From Pectobacterium sp013449375 (GTDB taxonomy: Bacteria > Pseudomonadota > Gammaproteobacteria > Enterobacterales > Enterobacteriaceae): 64,000 bases of DNA. Position 1 is the first letter of the stretch, and every line of letters begins with the position of its first letter. A program made the translations under genes and the position numbers. The notes beneath the pieces are model-generated. The model was not told the DNA's origin, searched no databases, and saw only the letters and a program-made list of their open reading frames with translations. Below, piece by piece: positions 1 through 8,724 of the stretch. Where the stretch lies: assembly GCF_048593165.1 (NCBI RefSeq), contig NZ_CP184271.1, one strand, 5' to 3'.

Positions 1-60
1 AACACGTTCACGACGCAAAGCGTTCAAGAACGGATCTTGCAAAGATTGCCCCTTAGCCAT
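1..60 (-). CDS. hfq: RNA chaperone Hfq (5' end only)
   Basis: Only the first 20 codons are in the window; the gene runs off the left edge. The encoded start, MAKGQSLQDPFLNALRRERV, is the conserved N-terminus of Hfq, the hexameric Sm-like chaperone that pairs small RNAs with mRNAs. The ATG sits 113 nt downstream of the miaA stop in the same direction, with an AAGGA ribosome site 8-9 nt ahead of it, matching the known miaA-hfq operon. The E. coli promoters for hfq lie inside miaA; I did not try to locate them here. Confidence 0.95.
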   Translation of the reverse strand, partial: MAKGQSLQDPFLNALRRERV

Positions 61-172
61 TCTATATTTTCCTTATTTGTATGTTGTTTGTAACAAAGAA
101 CCCTACGGTTCTAAAATAACGGTGTAAAAAACTTGCACGCTGAGACTCACCGATTGTACACAATCACTCAAC

Positions 173-1114
173 CTATGCACTAACAACCTCGATTACCTTG
201 TTCAGTGCTTCAGTTGGTTTTTCGCTATCCAGCCAGCAGACATCATCCCAACCGCGTAGCCAGGTCATTTGCCGTTTCGCGAGCTGACGCGTCGCACAAA
301 TTCCCCGATAAACCATTTCATCGTAATCAATTTCACCGGATAAATATGACCACATCTGGCGATAACCAACGCAACGAATAGAGGGCATATCCGTATGAAG
401 GTCCTGCCGGGCAAATAATAACCGAGCTTCTCTCTCAAAATCCGCCGCCAACATCTGGTGAAAACGCTGTTCAATTCGCTGATGCAACAATTCACGCGTC
501 GCCGGGGCGATAGCAAACTGATGAACCTGATAGGGCAGCGCGTCGCCAGACGTTTTTGTCAGTTCAGTTAAAGTGTTACCTGAAACGAAAAAAACTTCCA
601 GTGCTCGCGAGAGTCTCTGCGGATCATTTGGATGAATCCGAATTGCTGCTACCGGATCGATCTCACTGAGCTGCCGATGCATCGCTTCCCAGCCGATTTC
701 TTTTGCCTGCTCTTCAATGCGCTGGCGCACGGCAGCATCGGCTGGCGGCAGCGGAGAAAGCCCCTCCAGCAGCGCCTTGAAATACAGCATCGTCCCCCCA
801 ACCAGAAGGGGAATGCGCCCGGCAGCGGTAATGTCTGCCATCTCGCGTAGCGCATCACGGCGAAAATCGGCCGCAGAATAGGATTCCGCCGGATCGAGAA
901 TGTCGATTAACCGATGCGGTGCCTGTGCAAGCTCTTCCGCACTCGGTTTTGCTGTCCCGATATCCATGCCTTTATAGATGAGGGCGGAATCGACGCTAAT
1001 CAACTCTACCGGCAAATATTCTCGTAACGCCATTGCCAATGCCGTTTTTCCTGACGCCGTTGGCCCCATGATAAAAATGGCGGGTGGCAACGACGCGTTT
1101 TCTACATCACTCAT
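173..1114 (-). CDS. miaA: tRNA dimethylallyltransferase MiaA
   Basis: 313 residues, the normal length. MiaA adds a dimethylallyl group to N6 of A37 in tRNAs reading UNN codons, the first step towards ms2i6A. The P-loop GPTASGKT is at residues 17-24, followed by the substrate segment with SVDSALIYKGMDIGTAKP and the VGGTMLYFKALLEGL helix near residue 106. Its ATG lies inside the end of mutL (8-nt overlap), so the two are translationally coupled, and hfq follows. Cytoplasmic. Family assignment is secure from the motifs and the operon. Confidence 0.97.
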   Translation of the reverse strand: MSDVENASLPPAIFIMGPTASGKTALAMALREYLPVELISVDSALIYKGMDIGTAKPSAEELAQAPHRLIDILDPAESYSAADFRRDALREMADITAAGRIPLLVGGTMLYFKALLEGLSPLPPADAAVRQRIEEQAKEIGWEAMHRQLSEIDPVAAIRIHPNDPQRLSRALEVFFVSGNTLTELTKTSGDALPYQVHQFAIAPATRELLHQRIEQRFHQMLAADFEREARLLFARQDLHTDMPSIRCVGYRQMWSYLSGEIDYDEMVYRGICATRQLAKRQMTWLRGWDDVCWLDSEKPTEALNKVIEVVSA

Positions 1115-3116
1115 GCTTTAAAGCCTTGATGGCATCATCGATGTCCATCATAGATAAAAGTTCAGACGGCGGCGCTTTCGCCAACTGCGGACAAAGCCGC
1201 TCGACATCCGCCAGTAATTGTATGGCCTGAGAATGGCTCCAGCTTTCCTGCTCACTCTGCAATCGCGTTGCCATCCACGATGCTAACTCACCAGGTTCCA
1301 CCTGCTGCGTCTCAACCGTCTGATAGTTGGCCAGATAGCCTATCAGTTCGGAGATCAAGTTTTGTAAATTTTGTTGGCGCAATGGTAAAGGTACGGCCCG
1401 CAGCGTCGCACGCTGTGACTCAACAAGTACATCAATACCAAAACGCGCCAGCAAAGCGTGATGTGAAGACAACACGCTCAGCTCAGATTTACTCAACATC
1501 AAACGCTGCGGAATCAGCAACGGCTGCGCCCGCAGCCCCTCTTCCGACGGTGTCAGTTGCACCGCTTTCAAATAGCGCTCAGCAACGGCAAGAGACAGCA
1601 TCGCCAGCCCCTTATGGTACTCCAGCAGCGCGTAGCACGGCGGATAAACCGTCAATACTCGGCCAAAACCATTCGGTTGGCTTTCCAGCGGCGACTCAAC
1701 GAGCGCACGTGACTTATTATTACTGACGGTCGTGTCCGGCGCGGTTCGATGTGGAGGGGAATCATGTGATGCTGTCGACGGTACCGCCGCATCTGGCGGC
1801 ATAATGCGATTCGCCGGTACAGAAGCGCGCTCACCAGACGGGATTGGTGCACTTGCCGCGTTATCAGCCGGTTGCAGCAGCGTCTTATACAGATCGCCCT
1901 GCTTTTTCTGGTACGGATTTTCCGGTTGATAGCCGGAATAGGCTGTTTCTCTCGCCTGACCGGCATGGCCCGCGCGCGGCGTTTTCCCGCCATACGACGG
2001 CGAGCTATCGGTACGCGACGGCTGAGCAAAGTGATTTTCGCCAGCGGCGGGACGATTTTCCTGCTGCCATTGCACGGGTTTCCCAGTCTCCGGCTCCGTC
2101 ATGCCAAGCCCCGGTGCAGATGCTTGTTGCAGAACGGACATCACCGCCTGATAGATAAAGTCATGCACCAGCCGAGCCTGATGGAACCGAACTTCATGCT
2201 TGGCAGGATGCACATTCACATCAACCTGATGCGGGTCGATCTCCAGATACAAAACATAAGCGGGCTGCTGTTCGTCGCTAAGCTGATCCTGATAAGCCTG
2301 TCGGATGGCGTGATTGATGAGCCGATCGCGCATCATGCGCTGGTTCACGTAGCAATACTGCATATCAGGCAGTTGTTTCGCGCCAACCGGATCGGCCACC
2401 CAGCCATGAATGGTGAGATCGCCGTGTTGCCATGACACCGCCAGCGCATGTTGCAAGAAAGTCGCACCGCAAATGCTGCCTAACCGACGTTCATGCTGGC
2501 TTTTATCCGCTGCCGCACGGTACTGCCGCATCAACTTACCGTTATGATGCAGCGTAATGGCGACATCAAAACGCGCCAGCGCAATGCGTCGCACCACCTC
2601 ATCAATATGGGTGAATTCAGTTTTTTCGGTGCGCATAAATTTACGACGGGCGGGCGTGTTATAAAACAGATCCAGCACTTCCAGCGTAGTGCCGACAGGA
2701 TGGGCGGCAGGTTTGACCGTCACGGCCATATCACGCCCTTCGGCGTAGGCCTGCCAGGCTTCGGATTGTTCGGCGGTGCGTGAAGTCAGCGTTAAGCGGG
2801 AGACAGAACTGATACTCGCCAACGCTTCGCCGCGAAACCCCATGCTGACGATCGCTTCCAGATCGTCGAGCGTCGCAATTTTGCTGGTCGCATGACGAGC
2901 CAGCGCGAGCGTTAATTCATCCTTTCCGATGCCCGAGCCATTGTCACGAATACGAATCAGCTTCGCACCACCGCGCTCGATGTCGATATCAATCCGAGTT
3001 GCCCCCGCATCCAGACTGTTTTCCACCAGTTCCTTCACGACCGAAGCCGGACGCTCAACCACTTCTCCGGCGGCGATCTGGTTAGCCAACTGCGGTGGCA
3101 ACACCTGAATCGGCAT
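1107..3116 (-). CDS. mutL: DNA mismatch repair protein MutL
   Basis: 669 residues, somewhat longer than E. coli MutL (615). The N-terminal GHKL ATPase is clear: KELVENSLDAGA with the catalytic Glu near residue 30, RDNGSGIG near 57 and GFRGEALASISS near 93. A long Pro/Ser/Gln-rich linker spans about 345-475, and the C-terminal dimerisation domain follows. The extra length is mostly in the linker, the part that varies in the family. I see no DQHAxxER endonuclease motif, as expected for a species that uses MutH. MutL couples MutS mismatch recognition to MutH and UvrD. It lies between amiB (51 nt upstream) and miaA (8-nt overlap). Confidence 0.97.
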   Translation of the reverse strand: MPIQVLPPQLANQIAAGEVVERPASVVKELVENSLDAGATRIDIDIERGGAKLIRIRDNGSGIGKDELTLALARHATSKIATLDDLEAIVSMGFRGEALASISSVSRLTLTSRTAEQSEAWQAYAEGRDMAVTVKPAAHPVGTTLEVLDLFYNTPARRKFMRTEKTEFTHIDEVVRRIALARFDVAITLHHNGKLMRQYRAAADKSQHERRLGSICGATFLQHALAVSWQHGDLTIHGWVADPVGAKQLPDMQYCYVNQRMMRDRLINHAIRQAYQDQLSDEQQPAYVLYLEIDPHQVDVNVHPAKHEVRFHQARLVHDFIYQAVMSVLQQASAPGLGMTEPETGKPVQWQQENRPAAGENHFAQPSRTDSSPSYGGKTPRAGHAGQARETAYSGYQPENPYQKKQGDLYKTLLQPADNAASAPIPSGERASVPANRIMPPDAAVPSTASHDSPPHRTAPDTTVSNNKSRALVESPLESQPNGFGRVLTVYPPCYALLEYHKGLAMLSLAVAERYLKAVQLTPSEEGLRAQPLLIPQRLMLSKSELSVLSSHHALLARFGIDVLVESQRATLRAVPLPLRQQNLQNLISELIGYLANYQTVETQQVEPGELASWMATRLQSEQESWSHSQAIQLLADVERLCPQLAKAPPSELLSMMDIDDAIKALKHE

Positions 3117-3167
3117 GGCGTATCCCTCTTACAATCTTCAATCTATCGACATCGTCAGCATAAAGCA

Positions 3168-4853
3168 TCAAGCGGACGGAATAATCAGCGTTTGCCCCAG
3201 TTGTACCGTCCCGGAGCGCATATTATTCGCTTGCTGGATATCTTTCATGCTGACACCGTAACGGGCAGCGATCGCACTTAGGCTATCACCCCTTACGACC
3301 TTATGCTTCACCGGCGCGGCCTTTTTGGGCGCGGGCGTTGATGCCGTCTGTTTCGTCCCTGTCGCCGGAATATTCAGGCGCTGTCCAACCCAGACGATGT
3401 CTTTGTTTAGCTTATTCACATCGCGCATGGCCGCGAGGCTGACGCCATAACGCCGAGCAATGGAAGAAAGTGTTTCACCGCGTGCAACGGTATGACGCGT
3501 GCTGCCTGCTGTCGCCTTTGCCGTGCTGACGTTATCACTCGACGTTGCGGTATCATTTGCCGCCGACTGTAGTGGGCGGCTTTCCTGCTTTGGGAGAGAT
3601 TGCATCGGGTACGTCTGGAAGTACCCCCTCAGCCCCTGATAAATCGCATTGGCGATTTTTTCCTGATAATCGTTACTTCCCAACAGCCGCTCTTCCGAGA
3701 CATTGGTGATAAATCCGGTTTCCACCAGTAAAGAGGGAATATCCGGCGAGCGCAACACCCCTAAACTGGCGTGCTCAGGGCGTCGTTTATGCAGCCCCCC
3801 GACGCGCTGGAGTTCACGCAGTACCTTGGTTGCCACGTCATACCCGACCCGCTGAGAGTGACCAAATTGCAGGTCCAGTACCGCTTGACTCAGGTAAGGA
3901 TCGGCACTGCTGTTCGCTAACAGATCGCCAGCTCCACCCAGCAGTTCAGATTGCTTCTCATGCTGTTCCAGCCAGTTTGCCATTTCACTGTTCGCACGGC
4001 GGTTGGACAGCACCCAAACGGACGCGCCTTTGGCATTGCGGTTCGGCGCCGCATCGGCGTGAATCGACACTAACAGGTTCGCGCCCTGCTTACGCGCCAC
4101 GTCCGAGCGCCCCATGACAGAAATAAAGTAGTCGCCGTCACGCGTCAGCACACCTTTAAAACCGGGATCGTTATTCAGTAAGACTTGTAACTTACGGGCG
4201 ATAGCAATAGTGACATTTTTCTCCCGCAGCCCGTTCATGCCAATCGCACCAGGATCTTGTCCGCCGTGACCGGCATCAATCGCGACCACAACGCGTTCAT
4301 TCCCCTGCCGAGCTTGCACGCGGGCTGATGACGAACTGCTATTGACGGCTACAGTCGGCTTGTTGGTAAACGGCTTGTTGGTAAACGGATTGCTGGCGGG
4401 TTCTACCGGTGTGCTATTCTGCTGTCGTGAAGCCAGAGGCGCTGAGGCTTGCACCGTTTTTGCTTTATCACCCATGATGGTGAAAACCACAACGTAACCC
4501 GCTCCTTCTTTTTGCGTCACCGCTCGCGTTTTAGCCGTCTGGGTCAAATCCAGCACCAAACGCAGGCTTTGTGCGTCCTGCGCATTGCTGGTGCGCACAC
4601 GCTTAATCAGATTTTGCCCGCTGAAGTCCAAAGGCAGCCCCTGAATGACGCCAGTCTGACGAATATCAATCACCACTCTGGCAGGATTACTCAGCGGGAA
4701 AAAAGCATAAATAGGCTGACCGCTAAAGCTCAGGCGCACCGTGGCCTGGCCTGAGGCGTTGTCCACCTTAATGTCCGACAGATTAGCGGCCCACGCCGAC
4801 CCCGCCAGCAACAGCCACACGCCGATGAACAGCGTAACCATACGACTCATCAT
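3168..4853 (-). CDS. amiB: N-acetylmuramoyl-L-alanine amidase AmiB
   Basis: 561 residues with a signal peptide (about 1-22, cleavage after AWA). An AMIN domain (about 25-125) targets the protein to the septum. The amidase_3 zinc domain starts at VVVAIDAGHGGQDPGAIG (about 188-205) and carries SIHADAAP and LLVETGFITN. Two LysM peptidoglycan-binding modules fill the last 110 residues (TVARGETLSSIARRYGVS and KVVRGDSLSAIAARYGVS). AmiB is a periplasmic enzyme that cuts the stem peptide from MurNAc to separate daughter cells, activated by EnvC in E. coli. The linker contains a duplicated FTNKP encoded by a 15-bp tandem repeat. The ATG overlaps the tsaE stop by 4 nt. Confidence 0.96.
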   Translation of the reverse strand: MMSRMVTLFIGVWLLLAGSAWAANLSDIKVDNASGQATVRLSFSGQPIYAFFPLSNPARVVIDIRQTGVIQGLPLDFSGQNLIKRVRTSNAQDAQSLRLVLDLTQTAKTRAVTQKEGAGYVVVFTIMGDKAKTVQASAPLASRQQNSTPVEPASNPFTNKPFTNKPTVAVNSSSSSARVQARQGNERVVVAIDAGHGGQDPGAIGMNGLREKNVTIAIARKLQVLLNNDPGFKGVLTRDGDYFISVMGRSDVARKQGANLLVSIHADAAPNRNAKGASVWVLSNRRANSEMANWLEQHEKQSELLGGAGDLLANSSADPYLSQAVLDLQFGHSQRVGYDVATKVLRELQRVGGLHKRRPEHASLGVLRSPDIPSLLVETGFITNVSEERLLGSNDYQEKIANAIYQGLRGYFQTYPMQSLPKQESRPLQSAANDTATSSDNVSTAKATAGSTRHTVARGETLSSIARRYGVSLAAMRDVNKLNKDIVWVGQRLNIPATGTKQTASTPAPKKAAPVKHKVVRGDSLSAIAARYGVSMKDIQQANNMRSGTVQLGQTLIIPSA

Positions 4854-5332
4854 GATTCTGTTGTTCCTGGCTGGAGAGAAAAACGTTGCAACATCGCGTC
4901 TCCCACCGCAGAGACAGCAGACAGTTCAGCCTGTCTGCCCTGATCCTGATAGCGCAAATGCAGTTCGATATCCGCATCGGGCAGCACGCCTGCACCCTGT
5001 TGCGGCCATTCAATCAGACAAATGGCATCCTGCGTTAAATAATCACGGATCCCCATAAACTCCAACTCTTCCGGGTCGGCCAGTCGATAGAGATCAAAGT
5101 GGTAGACCGCCAGCGGCGATAACGCATAAGGCTCTACCAGCGTATAAGTGGGGCTTTTGACATTGCCCTGATGACCTCGCGCCTGTAGGAACCCACGGCT
5201 AAACGTCGTTTTCCCCGCGCCAAGATCGCCATAAAGGTGGATAACACAAGCGCCGTCACAGGCTTGCGCCAGCGCCGTACCTAACGAGATAGTGGCTGCC
5301 TCATCCGGCAGAAGTAAGACTATTTTTTTCAT
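4850..5332 (-). CDS. tsaE: tRNA t6A biosynthesis ATPase TsaE
   Basis: 160 residues, typical of TsaE (YjeE). The Walker A GDLGAGKTT lies near residues 35-43, with SPTYTLVEPY and YHFDLYRL downstream and IEWPQQG near 108. TsaE is the ATPase that regenerates the TsaB-TsaD-TsaE complex making threonylcarbamoyl-adenosine 37 on ANN-decoding tRNAs. The ATG at 5332 has no clear Shine-Dalgarno; the spacer to nnr is occupied by a 15-bp tandem repeat. The 4-nt overlap with amiB implies coupled translation. Confidence 0.95.
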   Translation of the reverse strand: MKKIVLLLPDEAATISLGTALAQACDGACVIHLYGDLGAGKTTFSRGFLQARGHQGNVKSPTYTLVEPYALSPLAVYHFDLYRLADPEELEFMGIRDYLTQDAICLIEWPQQGAGVLPDADIELHLRYQDQGRQAELSAVSAVGDAMLQRFSLQPGTTES

Positions 5333-5339
5333 TCTATTG

Positions 5340-5399
5340 TTCTAACAACATCAGTCCTAAAAACATCGATTCTAAAAACATCGGCTCTAAAAACATCAG
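5340..5399. repeat. Four tandem copies of a 15-bp unit between nnr and tsaE
   Basis: On the plus strand four 15-bp units run head to tail: 5340-5354, 5355-5369, 5370-5384 and 5385-5399, with consensus TTCTAAAAACATCGG and one to three differences per unit. The array fills the nnr-tsaE spacer and its last unit contains the nnr stop codon (5396-5398). Read on the minus strand each unit carries GATGTTTTTAG. It may change spacing and translation initiation of tsaE; that is inference. Confidence 0.9.
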
Positions 5400-6916
5400 C
5401 TCGGATTAACATACTGGAACAGCACAGGCAGTAAATCGGTTGCCAGCATACCCCGGGTGCCGCGTCGCGCCGCCAACCCATCGGCCGCCGCACCGTGTAC
5501 GACACTCCCTGCACAAGCGGCATCATACAGCGAGAGCTTTTGTGCCAGCAAACCGCCGACAATACCTGACAGCACATCACCCATACCACCTGTCGCCATA
5601 CCGGGGTTACCCACATCAGCAATGGCAACCTCGTCCCGCTCGCTGACGATGAGCGTTCCCGCGCCTTTTAACACGACAACGCCACCATAGCGTTTTGCCA
5701 ACCTTGTCGCTGCAAGTAAGCGATCACTTTCAATATCAGAGATGCGACAATTTAGTAAACGCGCCGCCTCACCGGGGTGAGGTGTCAGCACGCGATTCTG
5801 CCGCTTATGCGGATTGATTGCCAGCAGGTTAAGCGCATCCGCATCCCATAACATGGGTTTGTTACAATTTTCTGCCAGACGCAGTGCATTTTTACCCCAT
5901 TCATCCTGTCCTAAACCGGGTCCAATCACGACGACATCCGCCCATTCCAGCCCTTGCCGCAGGGTATCGGTCGTCATTTCCTGCACCATCAGCTCAGGTC
6001 GGGCTATCAGAAATGTCGATTGATACTGCTTGTGAGTAAGCACTCGCACCAAGCCTGCACCGCTGTGTAACGCCGCATCAGCAGCCATCAATACCGCGCC
6101 ACCGAAACCGGCGTTACCGCCCACCACCAGCAGTCTGCCGTTATCGCCTTTATGCTGTCCGGCGGGTCGCGGAGACAGCCATTCGGCAAGGTGCGCCGCA
6201 GTCAGTCGCCGTATCGGTGCAATTTGGTCATCCAGCCATGGTTGTAAGCCTAGCGAGTGGTAATGTAATGTCCCAACTTGTTCACGTGCACGACCCGTCA
6301 GTAACCCCAGTTTCAGCGCGATAAACGTCACCGTCTGTGCCGCACAGATCGCCACGCCAGCACAGGCACCCGTTTCGGCATGTAAGCCAGAGGGAATATC
6401 CAGTGAAACGATGGGGGCGGGATAAATATTCGCCTGCGTCATTAACGCGGCATAAGGTGCGCGCGGTGCGGCGGAAAACCCAGTGCCGAGCAGACCATCA
6501 ACGATGAGATCGATCCCTTCCGGCCACGGTGTACCAGCATCCTGCGTATTCACATCCTGAACACAGCCGCCCTGCTCAAGCCAGCGTTGGCGAGCAAGGC
6601 GAGCCTCATCGGGCAACGGTTTGTCGCTGGTACAGGCAACAACATCCACGTCAATACCCGCCGCCAGTGCCAAACTGGCGACCACATATCCATCGCCGCC
6701 GTTATTGCCGTGTCCAGCCAGCACTCGCCAACGTCGAGCCGAGGGATAGCATTCGCGAGCCACCTGAAATGCGGCTTCTCCTGCACGCAGCATGAGTTCC
6801 CACAGTGAAAACCCTGACTCGCGCGCCGCTCTGGCTTCTTCGCGGCGAACCCACTCGGCGTAAAACACCGAATCAGGTAGCGCATCTTCTCGCTTGCGAA
6901 TGTTCTCCGTCATCAT
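5396..6916 (-). CDS. nnr: Bifunctional NAD(P)HX epimerase/dehydratase Nnr
   Basis: 506 residues, the usual length of the fused YjeF protein. The N-terminal half is the NAD(P)HX epimerase (AGHGNNGGDGYV near 68, VDGLLGTGF and SLDIPSGLHAETG). The C-terminal half is the ADP-dependent dehydratase of the ribokinase-like fold (VVGGNAGFGGAVLMAADAAL, LTPHPGEAARLL, VLKGAGTL, GNPGMATGGMGDVLSGIVGG). Together they repair hydrated NADH and NADPH. The gene heads the run towards tsaE and is divergent from queG across 142 bp. The start is ATGATG; either Met is possible, 3 nt apart. Confidence 0.95.
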   Translation of the reverse strand: MMTENIRKREDALPDSVFYAEWVRREEARAARESGFSLWELMLRAGEAAFQVARECYPSARRWRVLAGHGNNGGDGYVVASLALAAGIDVDVVACTSDKPLPDEARLARQRWLEQGGCVQDVNTQDAGTPWPEGIDLIVDGLLGTGFSAAPRAPYAALMTQANIYPAPIVSLDIPSGLHAETGACAGVAICAAQTVTFIALKLGLLTGRAREQVGTLHYHSLGLQPWLDDQIAPIRRLTAAHLAEWLSPRPAGQHKGDNGRLLVVGGNAGFGGAVLMAADAALHSGAGLVRVLTHKQYQSTFLIARPELMVQEMTTDTLRQGLEWADVVVIGPGLGQDEWGKNALRLAENCNKPMLWDADALNLLAINPHKRQNRVLTPHPGEAARLLNCRISDIESDRLLAATRLAKRYGGVVVLKGAGTLIVSERDEVAIADVGNPGMATGGMGDVLSGIVGGLLAQKLSLYDAACAGSVVHGAAADGLAARRGTRGMLATDLLPVLFQYVNPS

Positions 6917-7058
6917 TTACTCTTAGTTTTCATTACAATGACTTAAAATTAGCAAGCAACCTAAACGACCGCCAGCATTCCGCACATCTCAGCAAGCATC
7001 GGCTCTGTGGCGCGAATATGGTAACATCTGCACGTCTTGTTTATTTCTGTGGTCCATC

Positions 7059-8198
7059 ATGTCATACCCCTACGATCTCAACGAATTAGCGCAACACATC
7101 AAGCAATGGGGACAGGCATTGGGATTCCAGCAGATCGGTATCTGCGATACCGATTTGTCCGTAGAAGAACCTCGGCTTCAGGACTGGCTGGATAAGCAAT
7201 ACCACGGAGAAATGGACTGGATGGCGCGCCACGGCATGCTGCGCGCGCGTCCGCATGAGCTGCTGCCCGGTACACTGCGCGTCATTAGCGTTCGTATGAA
7301 TTACCTGCCCGCCAAAGCCGCATTCGCCAGTACCTTAAAAAACCCAGAACTTGGCTACGTTAGCCGTTATGCTCTGGGCCGCGATTACCACAAGCTGTTA
7401 CGTCAGCGGTTGAAAAAACTCGGCGACCAGATTCAGGAATATTGCGGTGAACTGAATTTTCGCCCCTTTGTCGATTCCGCGCCCATCATGGAGCGCCCGT
7501 TAGCGGCAAAAGCTGGGCTTGGTTGGGTTGGTAAACACTCACTAATTCTCAACAGAGAAGCAGGTTCCTGGTTCTTTCTCGGCGAGCTGCTGATCGATTT
7601 ACCCCTACCCGTCGATCGGCCGCAGGAAGAGCAATGCGGCCGCTGCGTCGCCTGCATGACCACCTGCCCTACAGGCGCAATTGTCGCACCTTATACCGTC
7701 GATGCCCGCCGCTGTATTTCCTATCTGACTATCGAATTAGAAGGCCCGATTCCTGAAGAATTTCGTCCGCTAATGGGTAATCGCATCTACGGCTGCGATG
7801 ACTGCCAGCTTATTTGCCCGTGGAATCGGTTTTCGCAACTTACCGACGAGGCGGATTTCAGCCCACGTGCCGCGCTGCACACGCCCGAGCTACTGGCGCT
7901 ATTCGGCTGGAATGAAGAGAAATTTCTGCGGATTACGGAAGGGTCGCCGATAAGGCGCATTGGTCATCTCCGCTGGCTACGTAATATTGCCGTCGCGCTG
8001 GGAAATGCTCCCTATCAGGATAGTATTGTGTTAGCTCTGCAAGCCCGTCTGGGTGAAAGCGAACTGTTGGATGAACATATCCACTGGGCGGTGCGTCAGC
8101 AGTTGGAACGCCGTGCGTCGGTGGAAATTGACGTCCAGTCTACACAGAAAAAACGACTTATTCGTGCAGTAGAGAAAGGATTACCGCGTGATGCGTGA
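7059..8198 (+). CDS. queG: Epoxyqueuosine reductase QueG
   Basis: 379 residues, matching QueG (YjeS). It reduces epoxyqueuosine to queuosine at position 34 of GUN-decoding tRNAs, using cobalamin and two 4Fe-4S clusters. Visible are the cobalamin-domain segment near FVDSAPIMERPLAAKAGLGW (about 147-166) and the ferredoxin-like cysteines CGRCVACMTTCPTGAI (about 193-208) and YGCDDCQLICPWN (about 247-259). It is divergent from nnr and is the last gene in line with E. coli before the 26-kb block absent there. Ribosome site weak. Confidence 0.96.
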   Translation: MSYPYDLNELAQHIKQWGQALGFQQIGICDTDLSVEEPRLQDWLDKQYHGEMDWMARHGMLRARPHELLPGTLRVISVRMNYLPAKAAFASTLKNPELGYVSRYALGRDYHKLLRQRLKKLGDQIQEYCGELNFRPFVDSAPIMERPLAAKAGLGWVGKHSLILNREAGSWFFLGELLIDLPLPVDRPQEEQCGRCVACMTTCPTGAIVAPYTVDARRCISYLTIELEGPIPEEFRPLMGNRIYGCDDCQLICPWNRFSQLTDEADFSPRAALHTPELLALFGWNEEKFLRITEGSPIRRIGHLRWLRNIAVALGNAPYQDSIVLALQARLGESELLDEHIHWAVRQQLERRASVEIDVQSTQKKRLIRAVEKGLPRDA

Positions 8199-8600
8199 GT
8201 CGCGCAAATCGGCGTCATCCGTTTGTCGCACGCGCTGTGAATAAATAAAAAAAACCGTTGCCAATCAACTGTCACAAAAAGTACAAGCGATAGTTATCGC
8301 GTTTTATAAGTAAAATTTATGAATAGATATCAATAAGATACGCTACAGTATCTCATCAACAACATAGCGTGATTAATAAATAACCAAGCCACAACCTGTG
8401 GATAAGTCTGTTAAGAAGAATATGATTTTTTGTATTAACCGATAAAAAATGATGTGAATTGAGGTAATGCTTGTGCTCGAAATAGGGTGCCATGTTGACA
8501 GTAAAAAATGGGCAGCAGCACAAAGCGGCGAGCATTATGAATTTCTTATTGTCCTTTAGCAAGGGCTGAGAGCTACTTTTTACGATCGAAAGAAAAATTT
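8199..8600. other. Non-coding stretch after queG
   Basis: AT-rich, with no convincing gene. A 100-codon minus-strand frame at 8356-8658 has an implausible composition and overlaps the ahpF terminator. A small hairpin GCGATAGTTATCGC at 8287-8300 followed by GTTTTAT could be a weak end for queG transcripts. GATAC-GCTACA-GTATC at 8338-8353 is another short dyad. This is where the E. coli-like order stops. Confidence 0.6.
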
Positions 8601-8648
8601 TACGATCAAAAACAAAAACACGGCGACACTTCCTATGAAGCATCGCCG
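8601..8648 (-). terminator. Rho-independent terminator of ahpCF
   Basis: A hairpin at 8621-8648 (CGGCGA pairs with TCGCCG, plus an inner CTTC/GAAG stem) is followed on the minus strand by TGTTTTTGTTTTTG. This is the classic hairpin plus U-tract form, placed about 75 nt after the ahpF stop. Confidence 0.85.
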
Positions 8649-8724
8649 CGTGAAACATTAAGATCGTCGTCAGAGAAACAGAAGCATGGCAAATATATCC
8701 ACCTTCGTCCTCAACAGGCCGACG

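Noticed and set aside
5329..5628. 99-codon frame ending in repeated ADVFR-like units
   Set aside because: Out of frame with nnr and only reflects the 15-bp tandem repeat read through; the nnr frame is the real one.
8356..8658. 100-codon minus-strand frame after queG
   Set aside because: No ribosome site, odd Cys/His/Leu-rich composition and overlap with the ahpCF terminator; probably chance.
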